Assembly: GCF_963678635.1 (NCBI RefSeq)
Contig: NC_087062.1
Span: 61,361,584-61,425,583 of the forward strand
Direction of reading: 5' to 3'
DNA length: 64,000 nucleotides
Source: Symsagittifera roscoffensis
Taxonomy: Eukaryota; Xenacoelomorpha; Acoela; Convolutidae
The notes beneath the pieces were generated by a model, which was not told the DNA's origin, searched no databases, and worked only from the letters and a program-made list of their open reading frames with translations. Shown here piece by piece: positions 44,201-53,830 of the stretch (position 1 is its first letter; the number at the start of each line of letters is the position of its first letter). Position numbers and translations under genes: made by a program.

Positions 44201-47200
44201 CAACAATTTAAATTGATAATTTTTGCTTGTAACTTGAAAGTTGGTCTCATTGACTTTTTTAGGTCCTTCGAATTCATTGGAACTTTTCTAAATGTAATAT
44301 ATGATTTTTAAGAGTATTGAATGTAGTGAGTACTCTTATATATATAGGTCTTGCTGTTTTTTGTTTTAGGAAAAAGTCTTAGAATTTGTTCACGCTCAAT
44401 TTTGGTTTTTCATGGTTTGACTTGCGATTTCTTTTTAAATACAGTGTATTTCTATTGTTAAAAGAAAGGTAAACTCGTGATCGACTTCTAATTTGGAAAA
44501 TGGAAATTGATTATCAGATTTCCCAGCGAAATAAAAGTATTACATATTGATCCAGTTTTCTCAAATTGGGTTAATTTTAACATAAAATTGTCCATGATAA
44601 ATTGTTCTGCAAATTCAAAGAGCTTCGAGGTCATCTATTTTTTTCTTCGGAATTCAAAGTTGAAGATTTTTGAAAAAACAAATCGGATTTTTTTTCAGTT
44701 TTCTTGCGTTCAGTACTTTTTTCCAACTGTCAGTTGGCTGTTTATTATATATCTTAAGGGCGTATGTATGTACAGGTAATGAAAGTTCATTGCACCGTAT
44801 TTTTTATCTTTGCAAAAAGTCAATTTATTTGGCATGAGATTCTGGAGTCTCTAGCGGCTAAATGAGATTTTCTGCCTGAAATTTCTTGAAAGTGTTTGAA
44901 ATACTCTTGAAACTCATCTTGGCATAGCCCATTGGTTGTGTTAATGTTGATACTCTTTGGAGTTGACCTCGAAGTATGATCAAGGGATAGTTTGGACCAG
45001 TGGTTATTTGATTGATTTGCTGTAGCATGTGCATCTTCTGTGGGGAGAGAAATGAAGCGTTCAATGAAGAGGGTCTGGACCTGCACTACTGGAAGGAGTG
45101 TGGGATGTTGAGGCGCTGTCAGAACTGCAAGCAAGTTGTTGAGATTGCGCACCTCACCGCTCACCTGGTCACAGAATGTGAGGCTAAAGACTCGTTCTCC
45201 AAATGTCCGAGATGTACTGAGGCTATTCCAAACGCAGACTACGACTTGCACGTCAAATCTAAAACCTGCAATGGTAAGTCAGCTGTTCTTGCTCACTAGT
45301 CCGCTGTAGGCATTTGAAAAACATCCTAACACCACCTATCTGCACTGTAATTGATATAGTGAGGAAGTGCACTTATCTTGAGTTTGGTCTTCTAAACGGT
45401 CGTCAATTCGGTTAGCTGAGTTAACTGAAGAGTTCGATTTTCGTTTGCTCAAAAATCTAAAAAGTAGTTTTGAAGAAAGATCTTGATACAGTTGATCATA
45501 CTAGTCTTGGAAAAGTTAGCTCGGCATTTGGCATTTAGTTCCAAGTACATAGTTGGTTCGAAATTTAATGCTCAGAAAGAAGTGTAATGCTCAGAAAATG
45601 TAATCTCTGATTGGCTACCAGTAAATTGAAGGGTTCCACAAGAGCCCTTTTTAAGCACCTTGTTTCTTTAGTCTGTAGACAAATGACACGCATCGTGCTG
45701 CAATATATTCTAATGTTTTTCTTTTTGATGATATCAATGAGTATATGTGTACTGTTCATTTTGTATATTATAATGTTTCATCCGCTTTATTGGTTGGTGG
45801 TATTTGAAAATCAGCTATGGCATATGGCGCATTGCCAAACCAGTAGGCGGCATACTTTTTCTATTTTTCAAAACCTCTTTTTTCATATTAATATTTTTAA
45901 AGAGTAATGAACGTGATGAAGACTCTTATATAGGTCTTGGTGATTTTTCCCAGTAAACTCTAAAATGCTCTAATAACTACAGATGTGCATTCACACATAT
46001 TAATGCGTTTAAGAATTCAATTAGGTATATATGCACTTTTTGAGTTCAATTGAAATTCATCTACTGAAAGTCACATAAATAGCGCTTTCCAAATACGAAA
46101 GTGGAAATGGTGCAAAAAAACGTGAACAATTTCTAGTTTCGAAAGTGGAATTTAATTTAAAGATTTCCAGCTGAATAAAAACTTTGTTATTGATACAGGT
46201 TTCTCAAGTTGGGTTAATGTTAACAAAAGGCGCCAATCATAAATTTTTCTAGAAAGTCAAAGAGCTTAAAGTGCGTCTTTTTTTCTTTGAAATTCGAAAG
46301 TTAAGATTTATTTCAACAGTCGTTTTTTTTTTCTGTTTACTTGTGTTCATTACTCTTTTCCAACTGTCAGTTGACTATATTTTGGAATTTCTAAGCTCCC
46401 TTTTGCCATTTTTATATTTCGCTTTTTTGTCAATACTTTTTATTTTTTGAAGTATATACTTGTATTTTTGGCTCTAGAGCTTTTCCCCGTTTTTTCTTGT
46501 TTTAGCGGAGTGTAACTTCATCTGTGCTAATTTTTAGATGTGTACTGTTCATTTTGTGTATTATTATGTTTCATCTGCTTTATTAGTTGGTGGTATTTAA
46601 AAATCAGCTAGGGCATATGGCGTATTGCCAAAGCAGTAGGCGGCATATCTTTTCTATTTTTCAAAACCTCTTTTTTCATTTTAATATTTTTAAAGAGTAA
46701 TAAACGTGATGAAGACTCTTATATAGGTCTTGGTGATTTTTTCCCCAGTAAACTCTAAAATGCTCTAATAACTACAGATGTGCATTCATACATATTAATG
46801 AGTTTATGAATTCAATTAGGTATATATGCACTTTTTGAGTTCAATTGAAATTCATCTGCTGAAAGTCACGTAAATAGCGCTTTCCAAATAGGAAAGTGGA
46901 AATGGTACAAAAAAAACGTGAACAATTTCTAGTTTCGAAAGTGGAACTTAATTTAATGATTTCCAGCTGAATTAAAAACTTTATCTATTGATACAGGTTT
47001 CTCAAGTTGTTTTAATGTTATCAAAAAGCGCCAATCATAAATTTTTCTACAAAATCAAAGAGCTTAAAGTTTACTCTGTTTACTTGTGTTCATTACTCTT
47101 TTCCAACTGTAAGTTGGCTATACTTAGGAATTTCTAAGCTCCCTTTTGCCATTTTTACGTTTCGCTTTTTTGTCAATACTTGTTATTAAGTATATACCTG

Positions 47201-49199
47201 TCTTTTTGGCTCTAGAGCTTTTCCCCGTTTTTTCTTGTATTAGCGGAGTGTAACTTCATCTGTGCTAATTTTGAGATTGGCTCAGATCAAATAAGTTGTC
47301 ATTAAGCTTGCGATTAGCAATCGTTATCAAATCTGAACACAACTTTTTTCTGACAATTTGTTAGAGTCGAGAAACACAGCGAAGACTTTTATATAGGTCG
47401 TGATGTGTTTTTTTTGTTCTTTAGGAAGTTTGATTTTTCGCGGTTTGACTTTGATTTCTTTTAAATTCAGTTCATTTTCTCTGTTAAAATGAAGGCAAAC
47501 TCCACTATCGTACAGCAAAAGTGTAAAGGTTACGAAAAACGTGATCGATTTCCCAGCGGTATTTCCTTGCGTACATTGAATGTTTCCAGCTGTTTGTTTG
47601 TTGGTTGGAATCATTTGATAGCTTGATTTCATATAAATTCAAATTTTTTTAGCTTCTCAGGCGCATGTGTTCTAAAGATACGCCGCCTGGGTTAGAAAAA
47701 GTACTAGGTTCGAATCTGGGCAAAACCAGGTTTTTAAACGGTAAATTTTCCGTTTCAAGAAAAATATTGGCCTTTAGTTTACCTGCGTATGTTTGGTCGA
47801 CTTAGTAGCCCCCTTACAGATTTTTTTTACTCGAAGCAATTTTTATTCATATGGAAGGTGTTTTTAATTTTTTTTCTGTAAGTTGTAATTTCCCTGAATC
47901 TAATTTTTTGTGATTTGTTTGCCTTTATCATTTCTATTTATATTTCATGGGCTTCGTGACCTAATTTTGCGATTAGGTCCGAGGTTCAAATTTTTATATA
48001 CGTTTTTACACAAGTAAAGCTTGTGTTATAGTATGAACTATTTATTAACCTAAGTCGCAAATATTGTTGCGACGCAAATTTTGTTGAGACCAAATGTGTT
48101 CATTTTGATCGCTAACCAGCTATTAAGTACAGTCAATGCTAAGGATATTAACACAGACTATTATATTACAAATAGCACTTTAGCTTCCTGGTATATTGGA
48201 TCTGTAGCGTAGAGGTAAGGAAGGAGAACCGCAACAAAATAGGAGGTTTCGAACCTGGGCAGGGTCGGATGTTTTAAATGGACTTTTTTTGTAACTAGTT
48301 GAAATGCGTCCGCTCTATAAATTGAGGCATGTTACTTAGTAAATTTCTTTTTTTTTTTCAAATTGATTGCTACTGCGTCATATTTGGCTTGCGTCACTTA
48401 GTAATTATGTAGACTCATAATTGGCGTGCGTCAATTAATAAATTTTGTAGACTCAAAGTTTTACTCATTCAGTTTTTTCCAGTAGCGATATCGGTCATAC
48501 TTTTGCTTGTGTATGCGAAGTGCAACTTCGCCTCTGTGTTATATACGTTTTAAAGTAGAAAGTGGAATATAAGGGTGTAACAGCCGAAGTAAATTCAGTT
48601 ACTGAAACCATAATTTTGTTGCTAATTTACACCTGCGTTGTGTTTTGCAGCAGCCAAACCGGATAAGCAGGCCAACCACTGTCCCCTGTGCCACATTAAC
48701 TTCGCCCCTGGAGAGGAGGGCTGGAAGATGCACCTGATGGGCAAAGAAGGATGCAAGGAGAACCCTCGCAGAATACCCGCTCTCAACAGAGGTAGGGTAG
48801 CTTTTTCAACGCACATGACTGTTGGGCTTAGTAAAGGTAACTTCTGATGGCTGTAACTCCTGATGGCTATTTTAAGGTTGATCCGAGGTGATTGATAAGG
48901 TATGACTGCAAGCTTTCGAAAAGTTGGCTTGAAAGTAGTAAGGGAAAAAACGGCAAGGAAGACATGTAACATTATCAGTGCATTATGCATTGATGTTTTT
49001 TGCTATTAGATTTTAACTTAAGAAATAGTTAAATAGTGTTTTTTTTGCAGCCAAAAATTCGTCTTCTCCCAAAAAGGGCGCGACACAGAGTGGCCCAGGG
49101 GCGCGAGGGCTCAATGCAGGTGGTGCCGGAAGTGTATCTAGTAGACAGCTCGCACCTCCCTCTCAGAGGTCTCCGCGGAAGACGACTCCGCGCAAATAG
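31597..49199 (+). CDS. CEP104: CEP104, centrosomal/ciliary-tip protein of 104 kDa
   Basis: Eighteen exons: 31597-31709, 32405-32496, 32667-32887, 37801-37872, 38113-38222, 38929-39038, 39314-39531, 39787-40009, 40263-40414, 40668-40939, 41098-41301, 41485-41560, 41702-41941, 42058-42115, 42250-42331, 45026-45273, 48651-48791, 49051-49199. All borders are GT-AG, every phase agrees, and the sum is 2,781 bases (926 aa plus stop), almost exactly the vertebrate length. Domains: N-terminal jelly roll, coiled coil, Pro-rich linker, TOG array, four zinc fingers. In vertebrates CEP104 sits at centriole distal ends and cilia tips, binds tubulin by its TOG domain, CP110 and NEK1 by its zinc fingers and EB1 by an SxIP motif; loss causes Joubert syndrome. 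The EB1-binding SxIP motif is not seen here. Confidence 0.96.
31710..32404 (+). other. CEP104 intron 1 containing a hAT-like MITE
   Basis: Besides the transposable element at 31,874-32,145 I see nothing here. Confidence 0.7.
31874..32145. mobile_element. hAT-like non-autonomous element (MITE) with 8-bp target duplication
   Basis: GCTAGTAT (31874-31881) and GCTACTAT (32138-32145) look like an 8-bp target site duplication with one mismatch. Inside, the left end CAGGAGCGGATCAAGG matches the reverse complement of the right end (CCTTAATCCGCTGTGGTG) at AGCGGATyAAGG. The element is about 256 bp, unusually G/C-clustered (runs of G on the left, 15 or more Cs at 32,107-32,121) and has no coding capacity. 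8-bp duplications and CA...TG ends are typical of hAT elements. Confidence 0.68.
33724..34210 (+). mobile_element. Hairpin family (Helentron- or MITE-like), full copy
   Basis: The copy starts AGAGTAATGAACGCAGTGAAG and ends CGTTCATTACTCTTTTCC. The inner 13 bases of the ends are inverted repeats. After the right repeat comes CGACTGTTAGTTAGCTATGTT, the diverged form of a conserved CCAACTGTCAGTTGGCTAT hairpin. It has no coding capacity. Confidence 0.65.
34365..34850 (+). repeat. tRNA-headed repeats, two tandem heads
   Basis: Blocks with B-box-like GGTTCGAATCCGATCGTGACC (about 34,430) and GGGTTTGAATCTGAATAAG (about 34,738) are each followed by TTCGGC-rich text ending near GTCTGTTTG...CGGCTTAGTTGCC. 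The same head-body order occurs at 35,715-35,800 and 47,655-47,830. A hairpin ACCCTTGC-AATAA-GCAAGGGT lies at 34,558-34,578. Confidence 0.55.
35715..35800 (+). repeat. tRNA-like head (SINE-type)
   Basis: TTAGCCTGGAGGTATCGAAT resembles an A box. GGGACTGCAAGGTCCTGAG looks like an anticodon arm, and GAGTTCGAATCAGACCAGG is a good B box/T arm. The acceptor arm does not close, so it is a tRNA-derived repeat and not a functional tRNA gene. Confidence 0.55.
35850..36740. repeat. Diverged tandem array, unit about 160 bp (locus 1 of 4)
   Basis: Repeated phrases in fixed order: AAACTACCCTGCCAAATCTG-like, TTCAATCGAAACAACAGGTT-like, CTGCATAAGCGGCTACGCCC-like, and TATGGCCCTCAGAAAAGTCA-like. The same family returns at 53,830-54,690, 58,650-59,930 and 62,950-63,560. 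Confidence 0.65.
36827..36860. repeat. Perfect 34-bp palindrome (16-bp arms)
   Basis: AATTACCTGCACCATT (36827-36842) is followed by TT and its exact reverse complement (36845-36860). Confidence 0.9.
38223..38928 (+). other. CEP104 intron 5
   Basis: Begins GTCCAC, a weak donor, yet the phase-2 join to exon 6 (RPDYVSPLDDLAF) is exactly as expected for the family. I see no other feature. Confidence 0.6.
38929..40414 (+). CDS. CEP104: CEP104 exons 6-9: coiled coil and proline-rich linker
   Basis: Exons 38929-39038 and 39314-39531 encode the conserved block PLDDLAFDMYQDPEVARIIR and a long charged coiled coil (ERFDLAKKIKQAIVDLQKVG and onwards). Exons 39787-40009 and 40263-40414 encode a linker rich in Pro and Ala (SPSPEPVPT) ending in the conserved VHDERPLP and LSEKHVREAQAVIDVFG blocks. 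The coiled coil mediates dimerisation in the family; the linker is variable. Confidence 0.94.
40668..42331 (+). CDS. CEP104: CEP104 exons 10-15: TOG domain and following linker
   Basis: Exons 40668-40939, 41098-41301, 41485-41560 and 41702-41941 encode the tubulin-binding TOG domain of HEAT-like helices (YSKQWSYREDALLAVYKILE at its start, ASLKLLKMILVEYIPKH, FIQ/FINDMALMREVKPLQIVP, HNAKEVREVATRIILDVYQF, KNVLYKQIFEGFDRID). Exons 42058-42115 and 42250-42331 are short linker exons of low conservation, supported by phase and splice sites only; 41,876-41,910 contains a poly-Gly stretch. Confidence 0.92.
42365..42705 (+). repeat. tRNA-Lys-like SINE, copy 2
   Basis: GGCTGAGTGGTTAGTGTGTG then GAGACTCTTAATCTCTTGGT match the D arm and anticodon arm of tRNA-Lys(CTT). 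The copy starts with GTGTATTATTACGAACCTTC and ends with the GCGAAGC...TTGACTCTGT motif. Copies 1 (13,250-13,510) and 3 (49,730-49,995) share this order. Confidence 0.7.
43239..43365. mobile_element. ~120-bp inverted-repeat element (hairpin MITE)
   Basis: The left arm starting CTCTTTGGTTTTGAAATACA pairs with the right arm ending TGTATTTCAAAACCAAAG. Pairing continues through AATTAGGTTTATCAAATTGG against CCAAATTGATAAGCCTTATT with few mismatches, leaving a loop of about 10 bases. The whole sequence could fold into one long hairpin. Confidence 0.75.
44309..44740 (+). mobile_element. Hairpin family copy in CEP104 intron 15
   Basis: Starts AGAGTATTGAATGTAGTGAG, ends GCGTTCAGTACTTTTTTCCA and CTGTCAGTTGGCTG; an AT step (TATATATATAGG) lies near the left end as in the other copies. 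Confidence 0.6.
45026..49199 (+). CDS. CEP104: CEP104 exons 16-18: zinc-finger array and C-terminal tail
   Basis: Exon 16 (45026-45273) carries three C-x2-C...H...C fingers (MCIFCGERNEAFNEEGLDLH, CQNCKQVVE, CPRCTEAIP). Exon 17 (48651-48791) carries the fourth (CPLCHINFAPGEEGWKMHLM). Exon 18 (49051-49199) is a short basic tail ending SPRKTTPRK and a TAG stop at 49197-49199. In vertebrates the fingers bind CP110 and NEK1, and the tail has an SxIP motif for EB1; here only RRIP (exon 17 end) comes close. Confidence 0.94.
45897..46385 (+). mobile_element. Hairpin family, full copy in duplicated unit 1
   Basis: AAAGAGTAATGAACGTGATG at the left and TGTTCATTACTCTTTTCC at the right are inverted repeats; CCAACTGTCAGTTGACTAT follows. 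Length about 450 bases. Confidence 0.72.
46691..47125 (+). mobile_element. Hairpin family, copy in duplicated unit 2
   Basis: Same ends as in unit 1 (AAAGAGTAATAAACGTGATG and TGTTCATTACTCTTTTCC) with CCAACTGTAAGTTGGCTAT after it. Shorter by an internal deletion. Confidence 0.72.
48003..48541 (+). repeat. tRNA-headed dispersed repeat, copy 2
   Basis: Matches 17,368-17,824 along its length: the start hairpin (ACACAAGTAAAGCTTGTGT), GCTAAGGATATTAACACAGA, the tRNA-like block GATCTGTAGCGTAGAGGTAA with GGTTTCGAACCTGGGCAGGG, and the end GCAACTTCGCCTCTGTGT. About 80 bases longer through small insertions. Confidence 0.75.
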
Positions 49200-50126
49200 T
49201 ACTCGCTCATAACTGTACAGTCTCGCCTTCAATGCCACATATCACCACATGAGAAGCAACAGACTGAACTATTCTTTTAATATATTGTGATCAAATTAGT
49301 AGATTGGGTTGCCTGACGAAATACCCCCTGTGAAAATTTATACCATCTATTTTGACTAGAATAGGTTTGGAAATTGGCAAAATGGATGAATGAACACTCG
49401 TTTGATTCCAATCCACAAATGTCAGCTTTAATAAAAAATTACACTAAAACTACAAAAATTACTGATTGGCAATGATCGGATTCGATGTTTGTTAACAATG
49501 TCCATTACGATAGTTTTTTCTTGGAATATTTTGTCATGGCAACAATAGATGTGTTACGTTTCAATTAACTAAAATGGTTTATCAGAGACTTAACATGATC
49601 CGAAAATAGAACTGTTGTGAATGTCAGTTTGCAAATTATCCGTCGGTAGCTTTTTGAGTTCAGTTTATTTTTATGAAGTGTCAATGAACGTAGAAGGGAC
49701 AAGTATAAAGTGCGTGTTTTGCCATTAGCTTGCAAACGTAGTGTATTAGTGCGAACCTTCTCTTTTTTTCTAACCCAACTCGCAAATAAAAGTTTTCATT
49801 AAAAGTGTTCACTTATCTGGTGGCATTTTTGCTATAATCATGATCTGTAGCATCAGAAGTTTTTGCTATAATCATGATCTGTAGCGTGAGACGTAAAATC
49901 TCTAGTTCGCAGATCGAATCCGAGACGTAGCCGAAATTTTACTAATTCGAGGCCTATTTCTACTTTTTGTTATCGATATATCTATTTATTATCTATTATA
50001 TATTTAAATGCGGGCTTGACTATCTCGCATGCTTAAACTTTTTCAACGTATTATTTTTGCGTGTTAAACGAAATAATGTTTTCACTCTTAAGCTATTGTA
50101 TATTGCAATGCTTAAGAAGTTTTCTT
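49200..50126 (+). other. CEP104 3' UTR and flank with a third tRNA-Lys-like SINE
   Basis: AATAAA at 49,430 may end the transcript. At 49,730-49,995 lies the third SINE copy, beginning GTGTATTAGTGCGAACCTTC and with a damaged tRNA region (GTGAGACGTAAAATCTCTAG, GCAGATCGAATCCGAGACG). Confidence 0.6.
49430..49435 (+). terminator. Polyadenylation signal AATAAA of CEP104
   Basis: Canonical hexamer 231 bases after the CEP104 stop codon. Confidence 0.5.
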
Positions 50127-50600
50127 AAGAGTAGTGAACGTAGTGAAGACTTGTATAGGTCTTGGTGATTTTTTTGAGGAATGCTATTAACTACAGATTT
50201 GCATTCATACATATTCATGCATTTATGAATGCACGTAGATATATATGCTTTTTTTGAGTTCAAATGAATTTTGTCTGCTTAACTACGTGATTAGAATTCT
50301 CTAGATTGTTCACTTCTAGTGAACAATAGAAATTGTTCACTAAATGTGAAAAGTTTCTAGTTTCGAAAATGGAATTTAAATTTAAGATTTCCGGCGGAAT
50401 AAAATTTTTACACATTGATTCAGGTTTCAAGTTAGTTATTAATGTTATCACAAAAGCGCCAATCATAAATTGTTTTAGAATTTCAAAGAGCTTAAACGTC
50501 ATCTATTTTTTTCTTGAAATTTTTTTAACAAAGTCAGTGTTTTTTTTTTGTTTAACCTGCGTTCCTTTCTCTGTTCCAACTATGTAGGATATGTTTTTGA
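50127..50600 (+). mobile_element. Hairpin family copy downstream of CEP104
   Basis: Starts AAGAGTAGTGAACGTAGTGA; the right end is diverged (GCGTTCCTTTCTCTGTTCC, AACTATGTAGG). The internal phrases shared by the family are intact. Confidence 0.6.
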
Positions 50601-50859
50601 TTTTCAAGTGTTTTGTAAGGTTTGAAACTAGCAACTCAATAGTAGGATGATGTCAGGGTTTCCCCAAGCGTGGCGAATTGGGCATCCAATCAATCTATTA
50701 TGTATTTAAATGCAGGCTTCACTATCTTGCCATGTTTAAGCTTTTTCAATGTATTCTTTCTGCACATTAAACGAAAGAATTTTTTCATCTTTAAGCTATC
50801 GTGTATTGCAATGTTTTTTTTCGATTTTCCAGCTTCAATTCGTTTAATTCACCAAATTT

Positions 50860-52190
50860 GAAATTAGCAACTTAATAGTAGGATGCCGTCAGTGTTTCCC
50901 CAGGGGTGGCGAAGTGTGCATCCAAGTATGAGTACCCATTTTTTTAGTTTACGAGATACGAAGATTCTTGGTTCTTTTTTGAAAATGTTCTGAAAGCTTA
51001 AATTAAAAAAGTTCACAAAGTGCTGCCATGGTACTCTCATGGGTTGCAAAGTTTCCTCCAAAATTGACTGCTCAATTTTTTTCAGTTAACAAGATAAGAC
51101 GATTTTCAGAAAAAAATAAATTGTAAAATTTTACAAACTTTTGAAATTCCCAAAACTTATAGTCAAGTAGTGTCGAGGTACTCTCTAGGGTTGTAGATCT
51201 TGCCTCTAAAGGTTATTGCTCAAATATGTTTTAACAAAAAAAAACATTAATTTAAAAAAAATTTAACAACATGAAATTCTCATTCCTATGGATAGGTATT
51301 GTCGGATAACTTTCAAGGGTTCCATATTTGGCCTCGAAATATAACTGCTTAAAGCCTTTTGGTCTCTGAAAAAAAGTTTTTTTAATGATTATTCAATTTG
51401 CTCTCAAAGATCTTAGATTTGAAAACAAAACATTTACAAATCATAAAGTTCTCTACCCTATGGTGGATGTCTTCTGGGTGCTCCAAGGTGCTGCAAATCC
51501 CGTCTATACTGAGAACTTGTCAAATGTTTTTTAATTTTCGAGATATGACGATTTTTTATGATTTATTAGAAATTAAGATTTAAAAAAGTTCAGAAAAGTT
51601 CTAAACTCACAAACTTTCTAGTCAAGGTGCTGTCGAGGTACTACCAGGTGTTGCAGATCTTGGCTTCAAGGGTGACAGCTCAAATGTTTTCGGTGCCCAG
51701 GATATGACGTTTTATATGATTTTTCAAACCAGATAACCAAATTTTCTTACAATTGGACTTTCACAGCCCGTTAGCTAGGTACTGCCAGGGTAGTCTTAGG
51801 TTTTGCAAATCTTGCCTCCAGCTGTGATTGCTAGCTTTTAAGTTTTCGAAGTCTGATGTTTTTTCAATATTTTTCAAACAAACCTTGAATTTAAAAAAGT
51901 TCTCAACCTTATGTTTTCTCAGGGTGGTACACACAGAGATTGCAGAACTTTCCTCCAAGGATGTTTTTTCCATTAATCTTCTTCCTGATTTTTGTTGTTT
52001 CTTATATTTTTTCAAAAATGTTCAAAAACTTAGATCTAATTAAACTTCACAAAATGAAGTACTCAACACTATGGAGAGCGATTATCTCAAGTTATTTTCA
52101 GGATGTTTGTTATACGGCAATTATAACTCATGAACACCTTTTACTTTCTTAGATGTGAAGTTCTTACCTTTTTAGACATTTTTCCAAAGT
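50860..52190. repeat. Diverged tandem array, unit about 130-165 bp, 7 copies
   Basis: A unit with GTCGAGGTACTCTCAGGGTT-like, GCAAATCTTGCCTCCAA-like, GCTCAAATGTTTT-like and CGAGATATGACGATTTT-like phrases returns near 51,033, 51,173, 51,302, 51,467, 51,633, 51,783 and 51,922, with a more distant one near 50,890. High divergence indicates age. Confidence 0.65.
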
Positions 52191-53830
52191 GTTTTTCAAA
52201 TGCTCTTTAAAATTTAATATTTCCTCTTAGGTGGAGTGATGTCACGTTTTTTGCAGCGGATGCGGCCTCTCATCCCATTTTATTGCCCAATTTTGTTATG
52301 TTTTCGTTATTGACGTTTTTTTTTTATTTCAAAAATGTTTATCGAATTTAAAATTATATTTTAAAAAAGTCCGATATTTCAATATAACTTATGAATCCAA
52401 TTTTTGAATTTGACGATATCAAAAATGAAGCCAATTCATTAGTTTTTTAAACATGGAAAGTGCGTTTGTATGCACTTGGCCATTTTAGGGTTTTGAGTTA
52501 TAAAAAAAAAAACGAAGATCCGAAACCCATTAGTTTTGGAGTTTTGACCATTTCAGTTTCAAAAACCTCCAAATTAAAATTTATTTATCATTGAGTTTGT
52601 GGAATCAAAACTTTATTGAATTGACTCGTCTATTGCGACGTTTGGATCTTTTTCGTTGTTGTTCGCATATATTTTATAGATAAAGAATTTTCACGTTCAA
52701 TATCTGTTTGTAGCACCGGAGGTGCACTACGCTGTACTTGCACTTTATAGAACTACTTTTTGTTCGTGTGTTCGCTAGTTTCTGCAAAGCGCAGCTTCGC
52801 GCGAGCTTTATGAGTCATATGCGTACCTAATTTTGTACTACTTAGATTCGTCTGAAAAATATGAATTATGTTGCTGGTTTCACGATAACTTTTTTTTGCA
52901 GATTTCCCAGCAAAAACAAATAAACTATTGATCCATTTTCCTCATATTGCGTTAGGTTTATTGCTAAAGTGTCAATCCTAAATTATTCTACAAATTCAAG
53001 GAGCTTTAAGACCATTGTTTTTTCTTCAAAACTCTAAAATTTAAATCTTTTCAAAAAAAAACAAGTCAGTTTTTTTCCTGTTTACTTGCGTTCAGTGACT
53101 CTTTCACAACTGTCTGTTGACTATAAGCATAATCAGGATTCATCCAAAAATTAGTTAGCAAAGTGTGTGTGAGCTTTAAATTTAAAAAGAAGAGCTTTCA
53201 ATTCAATAGTTATAATGTTCACAATATCGACTGGAACACAAAAAAAATATTCATTGCTCCTTTTTACGCTTGCGATTAGAAAGCGTTATCAAATCGGAAT
53301 GTAGACTTTATCAAATCGGAATGTAGACTTTGTTCAGGTTAACAACTTTTTAACAAAGTCAGTTGAATCAATTGCCTTATGCTGCTGAGATGCTCAAATT
53401 TATGAAATTTTAAATAAAACTACTTCATCTAGGTAGTAAATAGGTGCAGTTCGTTTTGGTAAATAATTATTCATTCTATTATTTTTCTTGAAAAAGTTTC
53501 ATTTTTTTTTCGGATTCATGGTTTTGGGCCTAGTTTCTGTCGGCTCAATTTCCGTTTTTTTAAATGGCATTTTTTGGTACTTATTTTCATCCGCTTGCTT
53601 TGTAAACTATGGAATTTATTTGAGTTTAAGTTTTTCTTACTATGATTGAAAATTCGGAAATTTGTCATTTTACCAAATTTGATTTCAAATAATTTTCATT
53701 TCTTAAAAACTTTTTTTCAATTAAACTTTTTTGGCTGAAATGGTATCAAATTAGTCAATTTATATTGCTTAGTTTCGATGCCTAGTCTCTGTTCGACAAA
53801 ATCAAATTTTTTGAAAAGGTATGGAAGTGG
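52191..53830. other. Non-coding, repeat fragments
   Basis: A SINE-end motif (AAAGCGCAGCTTCGCGCG, about 52,785-52,805) and a partial hairpin-family copy (52,880-53,125) are visible. At 53,286-53,332 a 23-base phrase containing TATCAAATCGGAATGTAGAC is directly repeated. No gene is seen. Confidence 0.5.

Larger units (their letters stand above)
42332..45025 (+). other. CEP104 intron 15, repeats only
   Basis: Contains a tRNA-Lys-like SINE (42,365-42,705), a broken hairpin-family copy (42,829-43,737) carrying a ~120-bp inverted-repeat insertion (43,239-43,365), a second partial copy (about 43,755-44,110) and a third (44,309-44,740). Confidence 0.7.
45747..47270 (+). repeat. Tandem duplication, two units of about 790 and 730 bp
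   Basis: Unit 1 (about 45,747-46,537) and unit 2 (about 46,539-47,270) begin with GTGTACTGTTCATTTTGT and share flanks, an internal hairpin-family element and the tail GGCTCTAGAGCTTTTCCCCG. They differ by scattered substitutions and a deletion near 47,070 in unit 2. Confidence 0.85.
45274..48650 (+). other. CEP104 intron 16, repeats only
   Basis: Holds a tandem duplication of about 790 bp (45,747-47,270) with a hairpin-family element in each unit, a degenerate family copy (47,360-47,600), a tRNA-headed repeat (47,655-47,830) and the second copy of the long tRNA-headed repeat (48,003-48,541). Confidence 0.72.

Noticed and set aside
45611-45907. Hydrophobic 98-codon frame in CEP104 intron 16
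   Set aside because: T-rich DNA gives hydrophobic translations by chance; the frame overlaps the duplicated repeat unit and is broken in the second unit.
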